Shown here: positions 1 to 8,057 of the stretch, piece by piece
How the letters are laid out: every line of letters begins with the position of its first letter
Position numbering within the stretch: the stretch's first letter is position 1
From: Streptococcus sp. HMSC034E03
Lineage (GTDB): Bacteria > Bacillota > Bacilli > Lactobacillales > Streptococcaceae
Assembly: GCF_001811505.1 (NCBI RefSeq)
Contig: NZ_KV805000.1
Span: 62,156-105,431, forward strand
Direction: 5' to 3'
Length of the DNA stretch: 43,276 bases
Notes under the pieces: generated by a model
Databases searched by the model: none
What the model saw: only the letters and a program-made list of their open reading frames with translations
Told to the model about the DNA's origin: nothing
Program-made: the position numbers and the translations under genes

Positions 1-28
1 ATTTACCCACTACAAATATTATAGAGCC
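1..28 (-). mobile_element. Possible end of an ISL3-type insertion sequence
   Basis: Read on the minus strand from base 28 outward, the sequence begins GGCTCTATAATATTTGTAG and runs off the window. A GGCTCT or GGTTCT start is typical of the terminal inverted repeats of ISL3-family elements (such as IS1167) common in this genus. No transposase or partner repeat is visible because the window starts here, so this is a guess from the terminal motif only. Bases 29-126 hold no gene; they lie downstream of the minus-strand gene at 127 and show no convincing terminator. Confidence 0.28.
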
Positions 29-126
29 AAAATAGCATGTATCAGCATTTCTAAGAGTTTTCAAGATGTAGTAAAATTACCGAAAGGGTTTGTCTACCTA
101 CTGAGAGCCGTGTGGTTCTTTTTCTA

Positions 127-696
127 TCACATTTTATCTGCGAATTTCTTACTCAGCGCTTGTCCAATAAGGGAACCGAGTAAAGCACCAATGAGGATGC
201 TTGCTACAAAGAGAAGGATAGTACCAGGGTTAGGCGCGACCATGATGCGGTCAATATAGTCCTGAGATTTTCCGCGAGCTACGAGGGTTGCGATATAGGC
301 TTGAGGAGTTAGCCACATAAGTAGGATGGGACCAGTAGTACCAAAAGCAAAAACTAGGAAGGAAAGAAGGTTCTTGACCTTATCTTTGTAGTGGCCAAGA
401 TGAGCAATGCCATCTGCTGCAAGACCGCATATGATTCCTGGAAGAAAGGCACCAGCACCATGCTTGCTTCCGAGGAAAAAGAGAGCAATTACAAGTCCAA
501 TCGTAGTAATCGCTCCAAAACGAGGCACTTTTGCTAAAAGGATCATATAGACGCTACCACCCACAAGGGCAGAAAAGGCAGGGGCGTAAAACATATTTCC
601 AGTGTGGTCGACAAGGTTCCCTAGTAGAACCCCCACTCCGATGCAGAGAAAGTAGACAAGGGCAGCTACAAGGGTCGTCAAGATATTCTTTTTCAT
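127..696 (-). CDS. MptD/Trep_Strep family ECF transporter S component
   Basis: A 189-residue integral membrane protein with five to six hydrophobic segments and short loops, the size and pattern of the substrate-binding S component of energy-coupling factor transporters. The family assignment rests on overall resemblance to the streptococcal MptD-type proteins; the substrate cannot be read from the sequence. The start is well supported: AAGGAG lies 7 nt upstream of the ATG, and a promoter (TTTACA, 17 bp, TGATACAAT) precedes it. S components normally sit beside genes for the EcfT and ATPase subunits. None follows here before the possible IS end at the window edge, so this protein either uses a shared EcfAAT module encoded elsewhere or has lost its neighbours. 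Confidence 0.7.
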   Translation of the reverse strand: MKKNILTTLVAALVYFLCIGVGVLLGNLVDHTGNMFYAPAFSALVGGSVYMILLAKVPRFGAITTIGLVIALFFLGSKHGAGAFLPGIICGLAADGIAHLGHYKDKVKNLLSFLVFAFGTTGPILLMWLTPQAYIATLVARGKSQDYIDRIMVAPNPGTILLFVASILIGALLGSLIGQALSKKFADKM

Positions 697-726
697 AAAT
701 TCTCCTTCGTATATCTGATGTTATTC

Positions 727-755
727 ATTGTATCATGCCTGTGGCAGATTGTAAA
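727..755 (-). promoter_or_regulatory. Promoter of the MptD-like gene
   Basis: On the minus strand, TTTACA (750-755) is separated by 17 bp from TACAAT (727-732), which is preceded by TGA, an extended -10. It lies about 30 nt upstream of the MptD-like start codon and diverges from the rgg gene. Confidence 0.6.
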
Positions 756-788
756 TGCTGGTTTGGAACTAGTATTTATTAGGAAATG

Positions 789-797
789 TGGTAAAAT
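789..797 (+). promoter_or_regulatory. Extended -10 promoter of rgg
   Basis: TGGTAAAAT (extended -10) lies about 30 nt upstream of the rgg ATG. No good -35 is present at the usual distance, as at several other genes in this window that use TGGTAAAAT or TGGTATAAT. Confidence 0.5.
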
Positions 798-827
798 AGG
801 AAAAAATAAAAGACGAGTGGTAAGAGG

Positions 828-1679
828 ATGAAGAATTTAGGAAAAGTTTTTAAAGAGTTACGAGAATCAAGAAAAATTTCCTTGAGAAAAGCAACAGGTG
901 GACGCTTTTCAGCATCCTTATTGTCGCGTTTTGAAAATGGTCAGAGTGAAATATCTGCTCCAAAGTTAATCGCAGCTTTGGAGAATATTCATGCGAGTAT
1001 GGAAGAATTGTTATTTTTGGCGAGAGGTTTTCATCAGGATGCCTATTCTGAATTTAGAAACAGAATAGTTGAGGCTATTGACCCTCAAGATTTGACATCC
1101 TTGCGCACTCTCTACCAGAGAGAGTATCAACAACTTCCTTTTTCAAAAGATAGACAGCAACACATTCTCAATGCTATTTTAATAAAATCCTATATGAAAG
1201 CCATTGATGAGATGGTTACATTGACCGCTGAGGAAGAAAGAGTCCTACATGATTATCTATTTTCTGTCGAAATTTGGGGACACTATGAACTGTTGTTCTT
1301 TTCTTCCTGCTCTCCGCTTTTATCAGTCCAGCTTTTTACAAAGTACTCTCGAGAAATGTTGCGGAAGTCAGATTTCTTGCAAGGAGTTGGGAAAAATCGA
1401 AATATGATGCATACCTTGCTCCTCAATGCTTTTATGGCCTGTATTGAAGTTGATGATTTTACCAATGCCCTCTATTTTAAAAAACAAATTGAAAAGAACT
1501 TCTTTGAAGAAAATGAAACCTATTTTCGAATAGTCTACCTATGGGCAGAAGGTTTGCTTGATAGTAAGCAAGGAAGAGTAGAGGAAGGGCAGAGAAAGAT
1601 GGAGGATGCTATTCGTATTTTTGAGATGATTGGTTGTAGCAGATCTGCTGACTATTATAGAAGTGCCATGGAGTGTTGA
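828..1679 (+). CDS. Rgg/MutR family transcriptional regulator
   Basis: A 283-residue DNA-binding regulator of the RRNPP/Rgg type. Residues 1-65 form a helix-turn-helix (residues around FSASLLSRFENGQSEIS match the recognition helix of the XRE fold). The remainder is all-helical, as expected for the TPR-like Rgg_C domain that binds peptide pheromones. Length is normal for the family. The Shine-Dalgarno AGAGG directly abuts the ATG, which is unusually close, but no better start is available and the N-terminus matches the family. I searched both flanks for a short hydrophobic peptide (SHP) gene and saw none. The MFS gene downstream, in the same direction and 188 nt away, is a plausible target; its own extended -10 promoter argues for separate transcription. 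Confidence 0.9.
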   Translation: MKNLGKVFKELRESRKISLRKATGGRFSASLLSRFENGQSEISAPKLIAALENIHASMEELLFLARGFHQDAYSEFRNRIVEAIDPQDLTSLRTLYQREYQQLPFSKDRQQHILNAILIKSYMKAIDEMVTLTAEEERVLHDYLFSVEIWGHYELLFFSSCSPLLSVQLFTKYSREMLRKSDFLQGVGKNRNMMHTLLLNAFMACIEVDDFTNALYFKKQIEKNFFEENETYFRIVYLWAEGLLDSKQGRVEEGQRKMEDAIRIFEMIGCSRSADYYRSAMEC

Positions 1680-1815
1680 ATATCTGCAACTAGATAAAAT
1701 AACTTGAAACGATAGGACTGTGAAGATACTTATTAGTAGTAGAAAATTCTAGCGTTTTCGTTATTCGTTTAGTTTGTTGCATATATTCAAAAAAGTATTC
1801 TCGAGGGATTCTTGA

Positions 1816-1824
1816 TGCTATACT
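1816..1824 (+). promoter_or_regulatory. Extended -10 promoter of the MFS gene
   Basis: TGCTATACT is an extended -10 located 44 nt upstream of the MFS start codon. The A/T-rich stretch before it, around 1730-1800, is where an Rgg binding site would be expected, but I could not identify a clear dyad. Confidence 0.5.
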
Positions 1825-1867
1825 AGAACTACCATAAAAGTAGAATGTGAGAAAGAAAGGAATCTAT

Positions 1868-3115
1868 ATGAAACTATTACTAAGAAATCAAGCATACAGA
1901 GTTTTGAGCTTATCACGCTTTTTCAATGCTTTTGGTGCTTCCATTTTTAATTTAGTATTCGTGGTCTATGCCTCGACTTTGCCAGAGGCTTCTGTTGCCG
2001 TTGCTATGGCGAATGTTGTGATGATGCTTCCAACTCTTTTTACAGTTTTTGTAGGAATTCGTGCAGATTATACCAAGGACAAGGTCAAATGGATGACCTA
2101 TGTCGGTTTATTTCAGGCGGTTTTATTTTTTCTAGCAGCCCTAGTTGTTCAGCAAGCTAGTTTCTTTGCCTTTTCGACCCTTTGCCTCATCAATGTCCTT
2201 AGTGATGTAGCCAGTGATTTTGCTGGTGGCTTGCGAATGCCTCTCGTTAAAGAAAAGGTAGCAGAGTCAGATCTGATGGAGGCCTATTCCTTTTCGCAGT
2301 TTATTACCTACATCTCTGCGATTGGCGGCCAAGCTTTTGGAGTTTGGCTATTAGGGGTGTCAACACAGAACTTTTCGCTCGTAGCGGTAATCAATGCCAT
2401 ATTTTTCCTAGTGTCAGCTCTCGTTCTCTTTTTAGGAAGGGCTGAATTAAGCTTATCAACTCCACTTGTTGATAGTAAATCACTGAAAAATGAGAAACTC
2501 TCTATCAAAGATCAATTTTTAACGATTTACCGAAATTTACGTCTCGTTTTTCTTAAAAGTGGACAGAAAAACTTTGGTTTTATGCTCTTTGCTATCTTGC
2601 TTATCAATGCTTTGGGTGGTGCCTTAGGTGGTATCTATAACATCTTCCTTTTAAATCATTCCTTACTGAATTTTTCCTACAAGGATGCATTGTTTATCTT
2701 ACAATTGATTACCTTATTAGCAGTTATCATCAGTAGTCTTACGGGAAATGACTATTTTGGGAAGCAATCTTTGCCTAGATTGATGATGTGGGTTACATTA
2801 GGAGCCAGTCTAGTTGGCCTATCTAATTTGTTAAACCAAGTTTTGCTCGGGATGCTTTTCGTCTTTTTTACCATGTATGTTTCTGGGAAAATTTCTCCAA
2901 AGATTAGTGCTCTGCTCATGAAAAATCTCGCTCCAGAGGTTCTATCTCGCACTAGTAATTTTTTAGGCTTGTTGTTTACTCTATCCATACCAGTGGGGAC
3001 GGCCTGTTTTTCACTGGTGGCAGTATGGGATATACAGTTAACATGGGCTCTGTTTGTTGGTCTTTCCTTGATTGCGATTCTCCTAGCTAGTCTTAATCTG
3101 AAAAATGAAATTTAG
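1868..3115 (+). CDS. MFS transporter
   Basis: A 415-residue polytopic membrane protein with about 12 hydrophobic segments, split by a basic central loop near residues 205-225 (KSLKNEKLSIKDQF), typical of the major facilitator superfamily. A family-typical acidic/basic loop (RADYTKDKVKW) follows the second segment. I start it at ATG 1868, which has AAAGGA 6 nt upstream, not at the in-frame GTG at 1847, which has no ribosome binding site. It resembles streptococcal MFS exporters found next to Rgg genes; the substrate is unknown. The stop is followed at 3156-3165 by the hisS promoter. Confidence 0.8.
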   Translation: MKLLLRNQAYRVLSLSRFFNAFGASIFNLVFVVYASTLPEASVAVAMANVVMMLPTLFTVFVGIRADYTKDKVKWMTYVGLFQAVLFFLAALVVQQASFFAFSTLCLINVLSDVASDFAGGLRMPLVKEKVAESDLMEAYSFSQFITYISAIGGQAFGVWLLGVSTQNFSLVAVINAIFFLVSALVLFLGRAELSLSTPLVDSKSLKNEKLSIKDQFLTIYRNLRLVFLKSGQKNFGFMLFAILLINALGGALGGIYNIFLLNHSLLNFSYKDALFILQLITLLAVIISSLTGNDYFGKQSLPRLMMWVTLGASLVGLSNLLNQVLLGMLFVFFTMYVSGKISPKISALLMKNLAPEVLSRTSNFLGLLFTLSIPVGTACFSLVAVWDIQLTWALFVGLSLIAILLASLNLKNEI

Positions 3116-3156
3116 GTGTTCGTCTTCTTTTCAGACTGTCCCAATCCCTTCATTTA

Positions 3157-3165
3157 TGGTAAAAT
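3157..3165 (+). promoter_or_regulatory. Extended -10 promoter of hisS
   Basis: TGGTAAAAT within TATGGTAAAAT lies 30 nt upstream of the hisS ATG. The leader is too short for a T-box riboswitch. Confidence 0.55.
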
Positions 3166-3195
3166 AGGACTATTAAGTTATAAAGAGGATTCCCT

Positions 3196-4476
3196 ATGAA
3201 ATTACAAAAGCCAAAAGGAACGCAGGATATTTTACCTGCTGAGTCTGCCAAATGGCAGTACGTTGAAGGATTTGCGCGTGAAATATTCAAACGCTACAAC
3301 TATGCAGAAGTACGCACGCCTATTTTTGAGCACTACGAAGTCATCAGTCGTTCGGTTGGAGACACAACTGATATCGTAACCAAGGAAATGTACGACTTTT
3401 ATGACAAGGGTGACCGCCATATCACTCTCCGTCCAGAAGGAACTGCTCCAGTCGTTCGTTCTTATGTGGAAAACAAACTCTTCGCCCCAGAAGTGCAAAA
3501 GCCAAGTAAGTTCTACTACATGGGACCTATGTTCCGTTATGAGCGTCCACAGGCAGGGCGTTTACGCCAATTCCACCAGATTGGTGTGGAGTGCTTTGGC
3601 TCTAGCAATCCAGCTACCGATGTAGAAACTATCGCTATGGCAGCCCACTTCTTGAAAGAAATTGGCATACAAGGTGTTAAATTGCACCTCAACACTCTTG
3701 GAAATCCTGAGAGCCGTGCGGCTTACCGTCAGGCCTTGATTGACTACTTAACACCGCTCAAGGAGACCTTGTCTAAGGATAGCCAACGTCGCTTGGAGGA
3801 AAATCCTCTCCGTGTCTTGGACTCTAAGGAAAAAGAAGACAAGGTGGCAGTGGAGAATGCACCATCTATCTTGGATTACCTGGATGAAGAAAGTCAAGCT
3901 CACTTTGATGCTGTTTGTCAGATGTTGGAAAATCTCGGAGTAGATTATATCATCGATACCAACATGGTGCGTGGTTTGGACTACTATAACCACACGATTT
4001 TTGAGTTTATCACAGAAATCGAGGGCAATGAATTGACAGTCTGTGCAGGTGGTCGCTATGATGGCTTGGTTGCTTACTTCGGCGGTCCTGAGACTGCTGG
4101 ATTTGGTTTTGGACTTGGTGTTGAGCGTCTTCTTTTAGTCCTTGAAAAACAAGGTGTAGCACTTCCTATCGAAAACGCCCTAGATGTTTATATCGCAGTT
4201 TTGGGCGAAGGGGCAAATGTCAAGGCTTTGGAATTAGTACAGGCTCTTCGCCAACAAGGATTCAAAGCAGAGCGTGATTACCTCAACCGTAAGCTCAAAG
4301 CTCAGTTCAAGTCAGCTGATGTCTTTGCGGCTAAGACCCTCATCACCCTAGGAGAGAGTGAAGTCGAAAGCGGACAAGTGACAGTTAAGAATAACCAAAC
4401 TCGAGAAGAAGTGCAAGTTTCGCTTGGTGCTATCAGTCAAAACTTCACAGAAATCTTTGAAAAACTCGGATTTTAA
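3196..4476 (+). CDS. hisS: Histidyl-tRNA synthetase
   Basis: A class II aminoacyl-tRNA synthetase of 426 residues that charges tRNA-His in the cytoplasm. The N-terminus [10 protein letters not shown] is the HisRS signature. Motif 2 ([18 protein letters not shown]) lies near residues 115-132. The histidine-specific motif ([12 protein letters not shown]) is near 258-269, and motif 3 ([13 protein letters not shown]) near 300-312. The C-terminal 100 residues form the anticodon-binding domain. Length is normal. It has its own promoter and an intrinsic terminator (4490-4516), so it is monocistronic. The short leader shows no T-box, so amino-acid-responsive attenuation is not evident. Confidence 0.97.
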   Translation: MKLQKPKGTQDILPAESAKWQYVEGFAREIFKRYNYAEVRTPIFEHYEVISRSVGDTTDIVTKEMYDFYDKGDRHITLRPEGTAPVVRSYVENKLFAPEVQKPSKFYYMGPMFRYERPQAGRLRQFHQIGVECFGSSNPATDVETIAMAAHFLKEIGIQGVKLHLNTLGNPESRAAYRQALIDYLTPLKETLSKDSQRRLEENPLRVLDSKEKEDKVAVENAPSILDYLDEESQAHFDAVCQMLENLGVDYIIDTNMVRGLDYYNHTIFEFITEIEGNELTVCAGGRYDGLVAYFGGPETAGFGFGLGVERLLLVLEKQGVALPIENALDVYIAVLGEGANVKALELVQALRQQGFKAERDYLNRKLKAQFKSADVFAAKTLITLGESEVESGQVTVKNNQTREEVQVSLGAISQNFTEIFEKLGF

Positions 4477-4489
4477 TAACAGATAAACT

Positions 4490-4516
4490 GGTCGGGATCT
4501 TACTCCTGACCTTTTT
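4490..4516 (+). terminator. Intrinsic terminator of hisS
   Basis: GGTCGGGA (4490-4497) pairs with TCCTGACC (4504-4511) with one G-U pair and a 6-nt loop, followed by TTTTTCTTTT. Confidence 0.85.
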
Positions 4517-4544
4517 CTTTTGCAAAATGACAAAAATCTTAAAC

Positions 4545-4570
4545 TTTTTGACAAATATGATTGTCAAAAA
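4545..4570. promoter_or_regulatory. 26-bp dyad operator overlapping a -35 box
   Basis: A perfect 10-bp inverted repeat, TTTTTGACAA (4545-4554) and TTGTCAAAAA (4561-4570), is separated by the 6-bp spacer ATATGA. The right arm contains the -35 hexamer of the operon promoter (TTGTCA, 4561-4566). Placement and symmetry fit binding of a dimeric repressor that would block RNA polymerase. The HTH protein encoded at 4953 in the same operon is the obvious candidate for autoregulation; that link is inferred. Confidence 0.6.
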
Positions 4571-4589
4571 GAAAAAGATGTGTTACAAT
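4561..4589 (+). promoter_or_regulatory. Sigma-A promoter of the HTH/PspC operon
   Basis: TTGTCA (4561-4566), 17-bp spacer, TACAAT (4584-4589). Transcription would start near 4596, about 33 nt before the first gene of the operon. Confidence 0.75.
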
Positions 4590-4628
4590 GAAATCAAGTT
4601 AAGAAATAAATAAATAGGAGGGAGCCAC

Positions 4629-4943
4629 ATGTGGGTATGGATTTTTTTTCCTTTTCTCGTCTTGATTTATAGTAGTCAATCTAAAAAAATCAAGCGGTTA
4701 GAGAAAAGGTTAAAGGTAATCGAAAGAAAAGAGAAAGGAAATATAGATATGTCAAGATTATTGAAAGAATTAATTGGGAAAAGCCCAACAATCGTTGGAC
4801 AAGTGTTTGGAACAAATTTATGGGAAGTTGTGGATGTTGATGAGGAATGGGTCAAACTACGTAGTGTTGATAAAAAGGGGAAAGAAAAATTTATGTTGCA
4901 ACGTATTGAGGATATCCAAACTGTTGAATTTGACGGAGAGTAG
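4629..4943 (+). CDS. Membrane-anchored small protein, unknown function
   Basis: A 104-residue protein. Residues 1-15 form a strongly hydrophobic segment (WVWIFFPFLVLIY), followed by a very basic, probably helical stretch (about 18-36, KKIKRLEKRLKVIERKEK). The C-terminal soluble part of about 65 residues is rich in charged residues and short beta-like stretches. The ribosome binding site GGAGGG sits at a good distance. It is the first gene of an operon with a small HTH regulator and several membrane proteins, with the next gene starting 9 nt after its stop. I do not recognise a named family; a role in sensing or anchoring for the downstream regulator is only a possibility. Confidence 0.75.
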   Translation: MWVWIFFPFLVLIYSSQSKKIKRLEKRLKVIERKEKGNIDMSRLLKELIGKSPTIVGQVFGTNLWEVVDVDEEWVKLRSVDKKGKEKFMLQRIEDIQTVEFDGE

Positions 4944-4952
4944 GTGTGTAAC

Positions 4953-5159
4953 ATGCAACTAAAAAATCGTTTAAAAGAGCTTCGAGCTCGCGATGGTCTC
5001 AATCAAACCGACCTGGCCAAGCTAGCAGGGGTTTCCAGACAGACCATTAGCCTATTAGAAAGGGATGAGTACACCCCATCCATTATCATTGCCCTGAAAA
5101 TATCTCAAATTTTCAACGAAACAGTCGAATCGGTATTTCGCTTAGAGGAGGATGAGTGA
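4953..5159 (+). CDS. Small Cro/CI-type HTH transcriptional regulator (YgzD-like)
   Basis: A 68-residue protein that is almost entirely one XRE helix-turn-helix domain. Residues 5-60 contain the five-helix fold with the recognition region LAKLAGVSRQTISLLERDEYTPS. Such single-domain regulators commonly repress their own operons of membrane proteins. I place the start at ATG 4953, with AGGTG 6 nt upstream, not at GTG 4944. The stop overlaps the next start (TGATG). The perfect dyad at 4545-4570 over the operon -35 is its likely operator. No ligand-binding domain is present, so any signal must come through a partner or through protein turnover. Confidence 0.85.
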   Translation: MQLKNRLKELRARDGLNQTDLAKLAGVSRQTISLLERDEYTPSIIIALKISQIFNETVESVFRLEEDE

Positions 5160-5347
5160 TGAACAAGTATAGAGTGCTTTATCATATGAGTGTTCTTGCC
5201 CTTTATGTGAATGCTTTTGCTATGATTGGAACATTACTGGGGTGGTTTTATTTTGATGAAAGTAAGTATTTGTTTTGGCTTAATTTAGCCCTCTTGTCCA
5301 TTTTCAATCGGTTGAAGAAAAAGGAGAAAAATGATGAACAAGTATAA
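5159..5347 (+). CDS. Small membrane protein, paralog 1
   Basis: A 62-residue protein with two hydrophobic segments (about residues 8-30 and 38-50) and a lysine-rich C-terminus. GAGGAGG lies 7 nt before ATG 5159, favouring this over the GTG three bases upstream. It aligns along its length with the next gene: both begin MNKY, share an I-G-x-x-L-G-W-F motif after the first membrane segment, and end in a basic tail. The two are therefore a tandem duplication. Function unknown; the position between the HTH regulator and PspC suggests an accessory role in the same envelope-related system. Confidence 0.75.
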   Translation: MNKYRVLYHMSVLALYVNAFAMIGTLLGWFYFDESKYLFWLNLALLSIFNRLKKKEKNDEQV

Positions 5348-5531
5348 AGTGATTTATTATGTAGTGGCCATAGCTTTATTAGTCAGCGTATTTCTACTGA
5401 TTGGGATGGACCTAGGCTGGTTTAATCCATATCAAAGCGACCAATTTATTTGGACCTACTTTGCCCTCATCCCAGTAATTGAATGGATTGAAAAGAAATC
5501 CAAAAATCTAGCAAGTGAAAAAGGAGAATGA
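5334..5531 (+). CDS. Small membrane protein, paralog 2
   Basis: A 65-residue protein with two hydrophobic segments and a charged C-terminus, paralogous to the preceding gene. It overlaps the 3' end of its paralog by 14 nt. The ribosome binding site AAAGGAGA lies inside the upstream coding region, so translation is likely coupled. I chose the second ATG of an ATGATG pair (5334); 5331 is equally possible. Its stop overlaps the ATG at 5528. Function unknown. Confidence 0.75.
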   Translation: MNKYKVIYYVVAIALLVSVFLLIGMDLGWFNPYQSDQFIWTYFALIPVIEWIEKKSKNLASEKGE

Positions 5532-5533
5532 AA

Positions 5534-5884
5534 ATGAAAGAGTTTTTAGCAGGATTTCAAGTAGATACAGAACAAAAAGAACTTGCAGGTGTCTGTGCAG
5601 GTTTAGGAAATTATTTTAATATCAAGACTAACGTCATCCGTTTAGTAGCCATTTTGCTGTTTCTTTGGTCAACAGAGTTTGGGATTTTAACAGTCATCCT
5701 ATATGCTTATCTAGCAGGTTGGCTTGGGAGAAATCCTTTAGGAGAAGGGGCGAAAAAAGCCAGAAAGCAAGCTATTCTCTTGTTTGCTGTTTGTTTGATT
5801 TTAGTATCACTTGGAACAGAGGGCTTGACAGCAATTTATGAATCAGGTAAAGTCTTTGGTCAGTGGTTAGTTGGATTAGTTTAG
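5534..5884 (+). CDS. PspC domain-containing membrane protein
   Basis: A 116-residue protein. Residues 12-65 match the PspC domain: the KELAGVCAGLGNYFNI motif followed by a hydrophobic segment and the AYLAGWL end. A second hydrophobic segment lies near residues 80-100. PspC proteins sit in the cytoplasmic membrane and in many bacteria take part in envelope-stress responses; in Firmicutes the partner is often not PspA. ATG 5534 has AAGGAGA about 8 nt upstream; ATG 5528 would be too close to it. The gene is in the middle of the HTH operon with overlapping or near-touching neighbours, so the operon may respond to membrane stress. Confidence 0.85.
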   Translation: MKEFLAGFQVDTEQKELAGVCAGLGNYFNIKTNVIRLVAILLFLWSTEFGILTVILYAYLAGWLGRNPLGEGAKKARKQAILLFAVCLILVSLGTEGLTAIYESGKVFGQWLVGLV

Positions 5885-5896
5885 AGGGGGATGAAT

Positions 5897-6619
5897 ATGA
5901 AAAAGAAACGAATTTTATACTTCTTAGCGATTGGTGTTTTAGGATATTTTACAGGTATGCTTGCAGGTCGTGCTTGGGCATTGGGCACAAGTTTTAATCT
6001 GAATACTCTAGTTCCTTGGATTTCAGCTTCCTGTTTATTGATAGCTTTGATTAGCATTTTTTTAACTATCTATTTCTTAAAAAAGAGTCGGAAATTCCAT
6101 GCTTTATATCAAATGGAAATAGATGACGATGTGAATGAAACTTATTATGTACAAATGTATCGAAATCTCGAGTTTGGTACGATTGCTTTTAACATTGTGT
6201 CAGTTATGACTATATTAGCTTTATTCATCTCTATGAATGAAGTGGTGATACTCCGTACAAGTTTTATCGTTCTAGGACTTTCTGTTCCAGCTCTTATTTT
6301 AGCTGCAGTACTTCAAAAATATCTTTTCAAGACGATTTCGATTGTTCGTCAGTTTGATTTGGCATTTTTCTCTATTCCAAAGGATGTGCTAGATTATGTA
6401 AATTCTTACGATGAAGGAGAACGACAAGCTAATTTGGAACAGAGTTTTCGAATTTTATTTCAATTAAACCAATATGTTTTACCAGGTTTGTATATTTTGA
6501 TTGATATCGTTTCTGTACTTACGGGAGAAATTCAGTTATTAGGTCTTTTAGCTGTAGCTATAATCCATATTTATATCAATATAATGCAGATACCTATGGT
6601 GAAACGTTATTTTAAATAG
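5897..6619 (+). CDS. DUF3169-like membrane protein, paralog 1
   Basis: A 240-residue protein with about six hydrophobic segments (near residues 7-25, 37-60, 95-112, 120-142, 192-212 and 215-232). A conserved central region contains the motif NSYDEGERQA and the protein ends in VKRYFK. It resembles the DUF3169 family found beside small HTH regulators in streptococci and lactobacilli; the family name is from memory and less certain than the topology. ATG 5897 is preferred, because GAGGGGG abuts the ATG at 5891. The next gene encodes a clear paralog. Confidence 0.75.
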   Translation: MKKKRILYFLAIGVLGYFTGMLAGRAWALGTSFNLNTLVPWISASCLLIALISIFLTIYFLKKSRKFHALYQMEIDDDVNETYYVQMYRNLEFGTIAFNIVSVMTILALFISMNEVVILRTSFIVLGLSVPALILAAVLQKYLFKTISIVRQFDLAFFSIPKDVLDYVNSYDEGERQANLEQSFRILFQLNQYVLPGLYILIDIVSVLTGEIQLLGLLAVAIIHIYINIMQIPMVKRYFK

Positions 6620-6674
6620 AAAAGATCACTGAAACTATTTAAGGTTATTGGCTAGTTTAGATAGAGGTCAGAAA

Positions 6675-7388
6675 ATGAAAAATAATCGTAAATGGTTGAG
6701 AGTAGTAGTGTGTATGTTAAGTGCTTTTGTAGGAGCCTTTGCTTACACTCTTAGAGGTATAGCTGAACAGATTCAAATGTCACAAGTCTTACACACTGTT
6801 TATGGACTCGCTCTCGTTATTGGAGGAATTTCCTTCATCTTAGCCATGTATTATCTTGGCAAAAGTCGTGCAGTTTATACTCTTTATCAAAGGGTGGCAG
6901 AGGAAGAAGATAGTGATCAGACCTATGTAAGAGCCTATCGTTACTTAGATTATGGTTCGGTTTCTTCAAATGTTTTGATGATAGCAATGATGATCAGTGG
7001 GATCATACTGATTTCTCCGATATTTAAGAATACCTTGCTAATTCTTCCTGCTCTTATTCTATTATGCTTATACATTATTGTTGCCAATTACTTGTTGCGA
7101 ACTATTTTTATCGTTCGACACTATAAACTGTCTGTTTATTACACTCCAAAAGATATTTTAGCATATCTTAACAGTTATGATGAGGGAGAAAAGCAGGCAG
7201 AGATGGAAAGTGCCTATTTAACTCTGTTTAGGTTGAATCAGATTTTACTGCCATCACTCTATTTTTTATTGATAGTATTATCAGTTGTTTTACGAGAAAT
7301 ACAAGTGGTTGCCTTAGTTCTTTTAGTCGTCATTCATTTTTATATAACTATCGCACAATTAAGAAAAACAAAACGTTATTTTAAATAG
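6675..7388 (+). CDS. DUF3169-like membrane protein, paralog 2
   Basis: A 237-residue membrane protein sharing with its upstream neighbour the same segment order, the Y-x-L-x-KSR loop, the PKD(V/I)L-x-Y-(V/L)NSYDEGE motif and the terminal KRYFK. The two arose by tandem duplication. ATG 6675 has AGAGG upstream; the in-frame TTG at 6648 has no ribosome binding site. The spacer of 55 nt from the previous gene is the longest in this operon. Function unknown. Confidence 0.75.
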   Translation: MKNNRKWLRVVVCMLSAFVGAFAYTLRGIAEQIQMSQVLHTVYGLALVIGGISFILAMYYLGKSRAVYTLYQRVAEEEDSDQTYVRAYRYLDYGSVSSNVLMIAMMISGIILISPIFKNTLLILPALILLCLYIIVANYLLRTIFIVRHYKLSVYYTPKDILAYLNSYDEGEKQAEMESAYLTLFRLNQILLPSLYFLLIVLSVVLREIQVVALVLLVVIHFYITIAQLRKTKRYFK

Positions 7389-7397
7389 GAGTCTTTT

Positions 7398-8039
7398 ATG
7401 AAAACACTTAAAAGCATTGGCTGGTTTGTTCTAGCTTTCTTATCATTTTTGTTTATCTACGGTTTTATTCAGACTTTACCTCTGATTGCTCTTGGTTCAG
7501 GTGCACCTATAGTCGGTGTTCTTCCGCTTTATATTCTATTAGCAGGAGCTTTTACCTTCTTAACATACAAGTGGTATAAGACAGGAACTGTTACGATAGA
7601 AAAAACGGGCCTTAACAAATACATCTGGTTGCCTGCCTTGGTATGGGTCCTTATCATTGTTGTACAAAATTTCTTACCAAATGATCCATCTGTCAGTCAA
7701 CAGACGGCAGAACAATTGACTCATAATCAACCTCTCTTCTCTTTCTTCATGATTGTTGTCTTTGCACCCCTGACAGAAGAGTTGACCTTTAGAGGTCTGT
7801 TAGCTCGTTATGTCTTCCCTCAGCAGGATAACGTCAAGCAGACAGTACTCTTTCTTCTTGTAAGTACTATCATTTTTGCCCTTGTTCATTTCCCTGGCAC
7901 TCCTCAACAATTCCTAGTGTATGGTTCCCTCGGTTTGAGCTTGGGCTTGGCATATATCAGCAAAGGTGGTTTGGCATACAGCATTGCTTTACATGCTTTA
8001 AATAATTTAATCGGATTTTTAATGATTCTCATGCTATAA
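7398..8039 (+). CDS. CPBP family intramembrane metalloprotease-like protein
   Basis: A 213-residue integral membrane protein of the CPBP (CAAX protease and bacteriocin-processing, Abi) family. The catalytic motifs are intact: EELTFR near residue 129 (EExxxR), an HFPGT histidine near 155-160, and HALNN near the C-terminus. Members cleave membrane-embedded substrates or give immunity to bacteriocins. It follows the DUF3169 pair by 9 nt and belongs to the same operon. Whether it matures one of the small operon proteins is not testable from sequence. A second, unrelated copy lies at 29631. Confidence 0.85.
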   Translation: MKTLKSIGWFVLAFLSFLFIYGFIQTLPLIALGSGAPIVGVLPLYILLAGAFTFLTYKWYKTGTVTIEKTGLNKYIWLPALVWVLIIVVQNFLPNDPSVSQQTAEQLTHNQPLFSFFMIVVFAPLTEELTFRGLLARYVFPQQDNVKQTVLFLLVSTIIFALVHFPGTPQQFLVYGSLGLSLGLAYISKGGLAYSIALHALNNLIGFLMILML

Positions 8040-8057
8040 TAGACTCAGGAGGAAGTC

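Noticed and set aside
697-827. Short hydrophobic peptide (SHP) gene paired with Rgg
   Set aside because: I read both strands of 697-827 and 1680-1867 and found no short ORF with a ribosome binding site and hydrophobic C-terminus.
1847-1867. GTG at 1847 as start of the MFS gene
   Set aside because: No ribosome binding site before it; AAAGGA lies correctly before ATG 1868.
3116-3195. T-box riboswitches before hisS, aspS or tyrS
   Set aside because: hisS and aspS have extended -10 promoters with leaders of about 20-30 nt, and I saw no T-box motif (TGGNACCGCG) or specifier stem in any of the three upstream regions.
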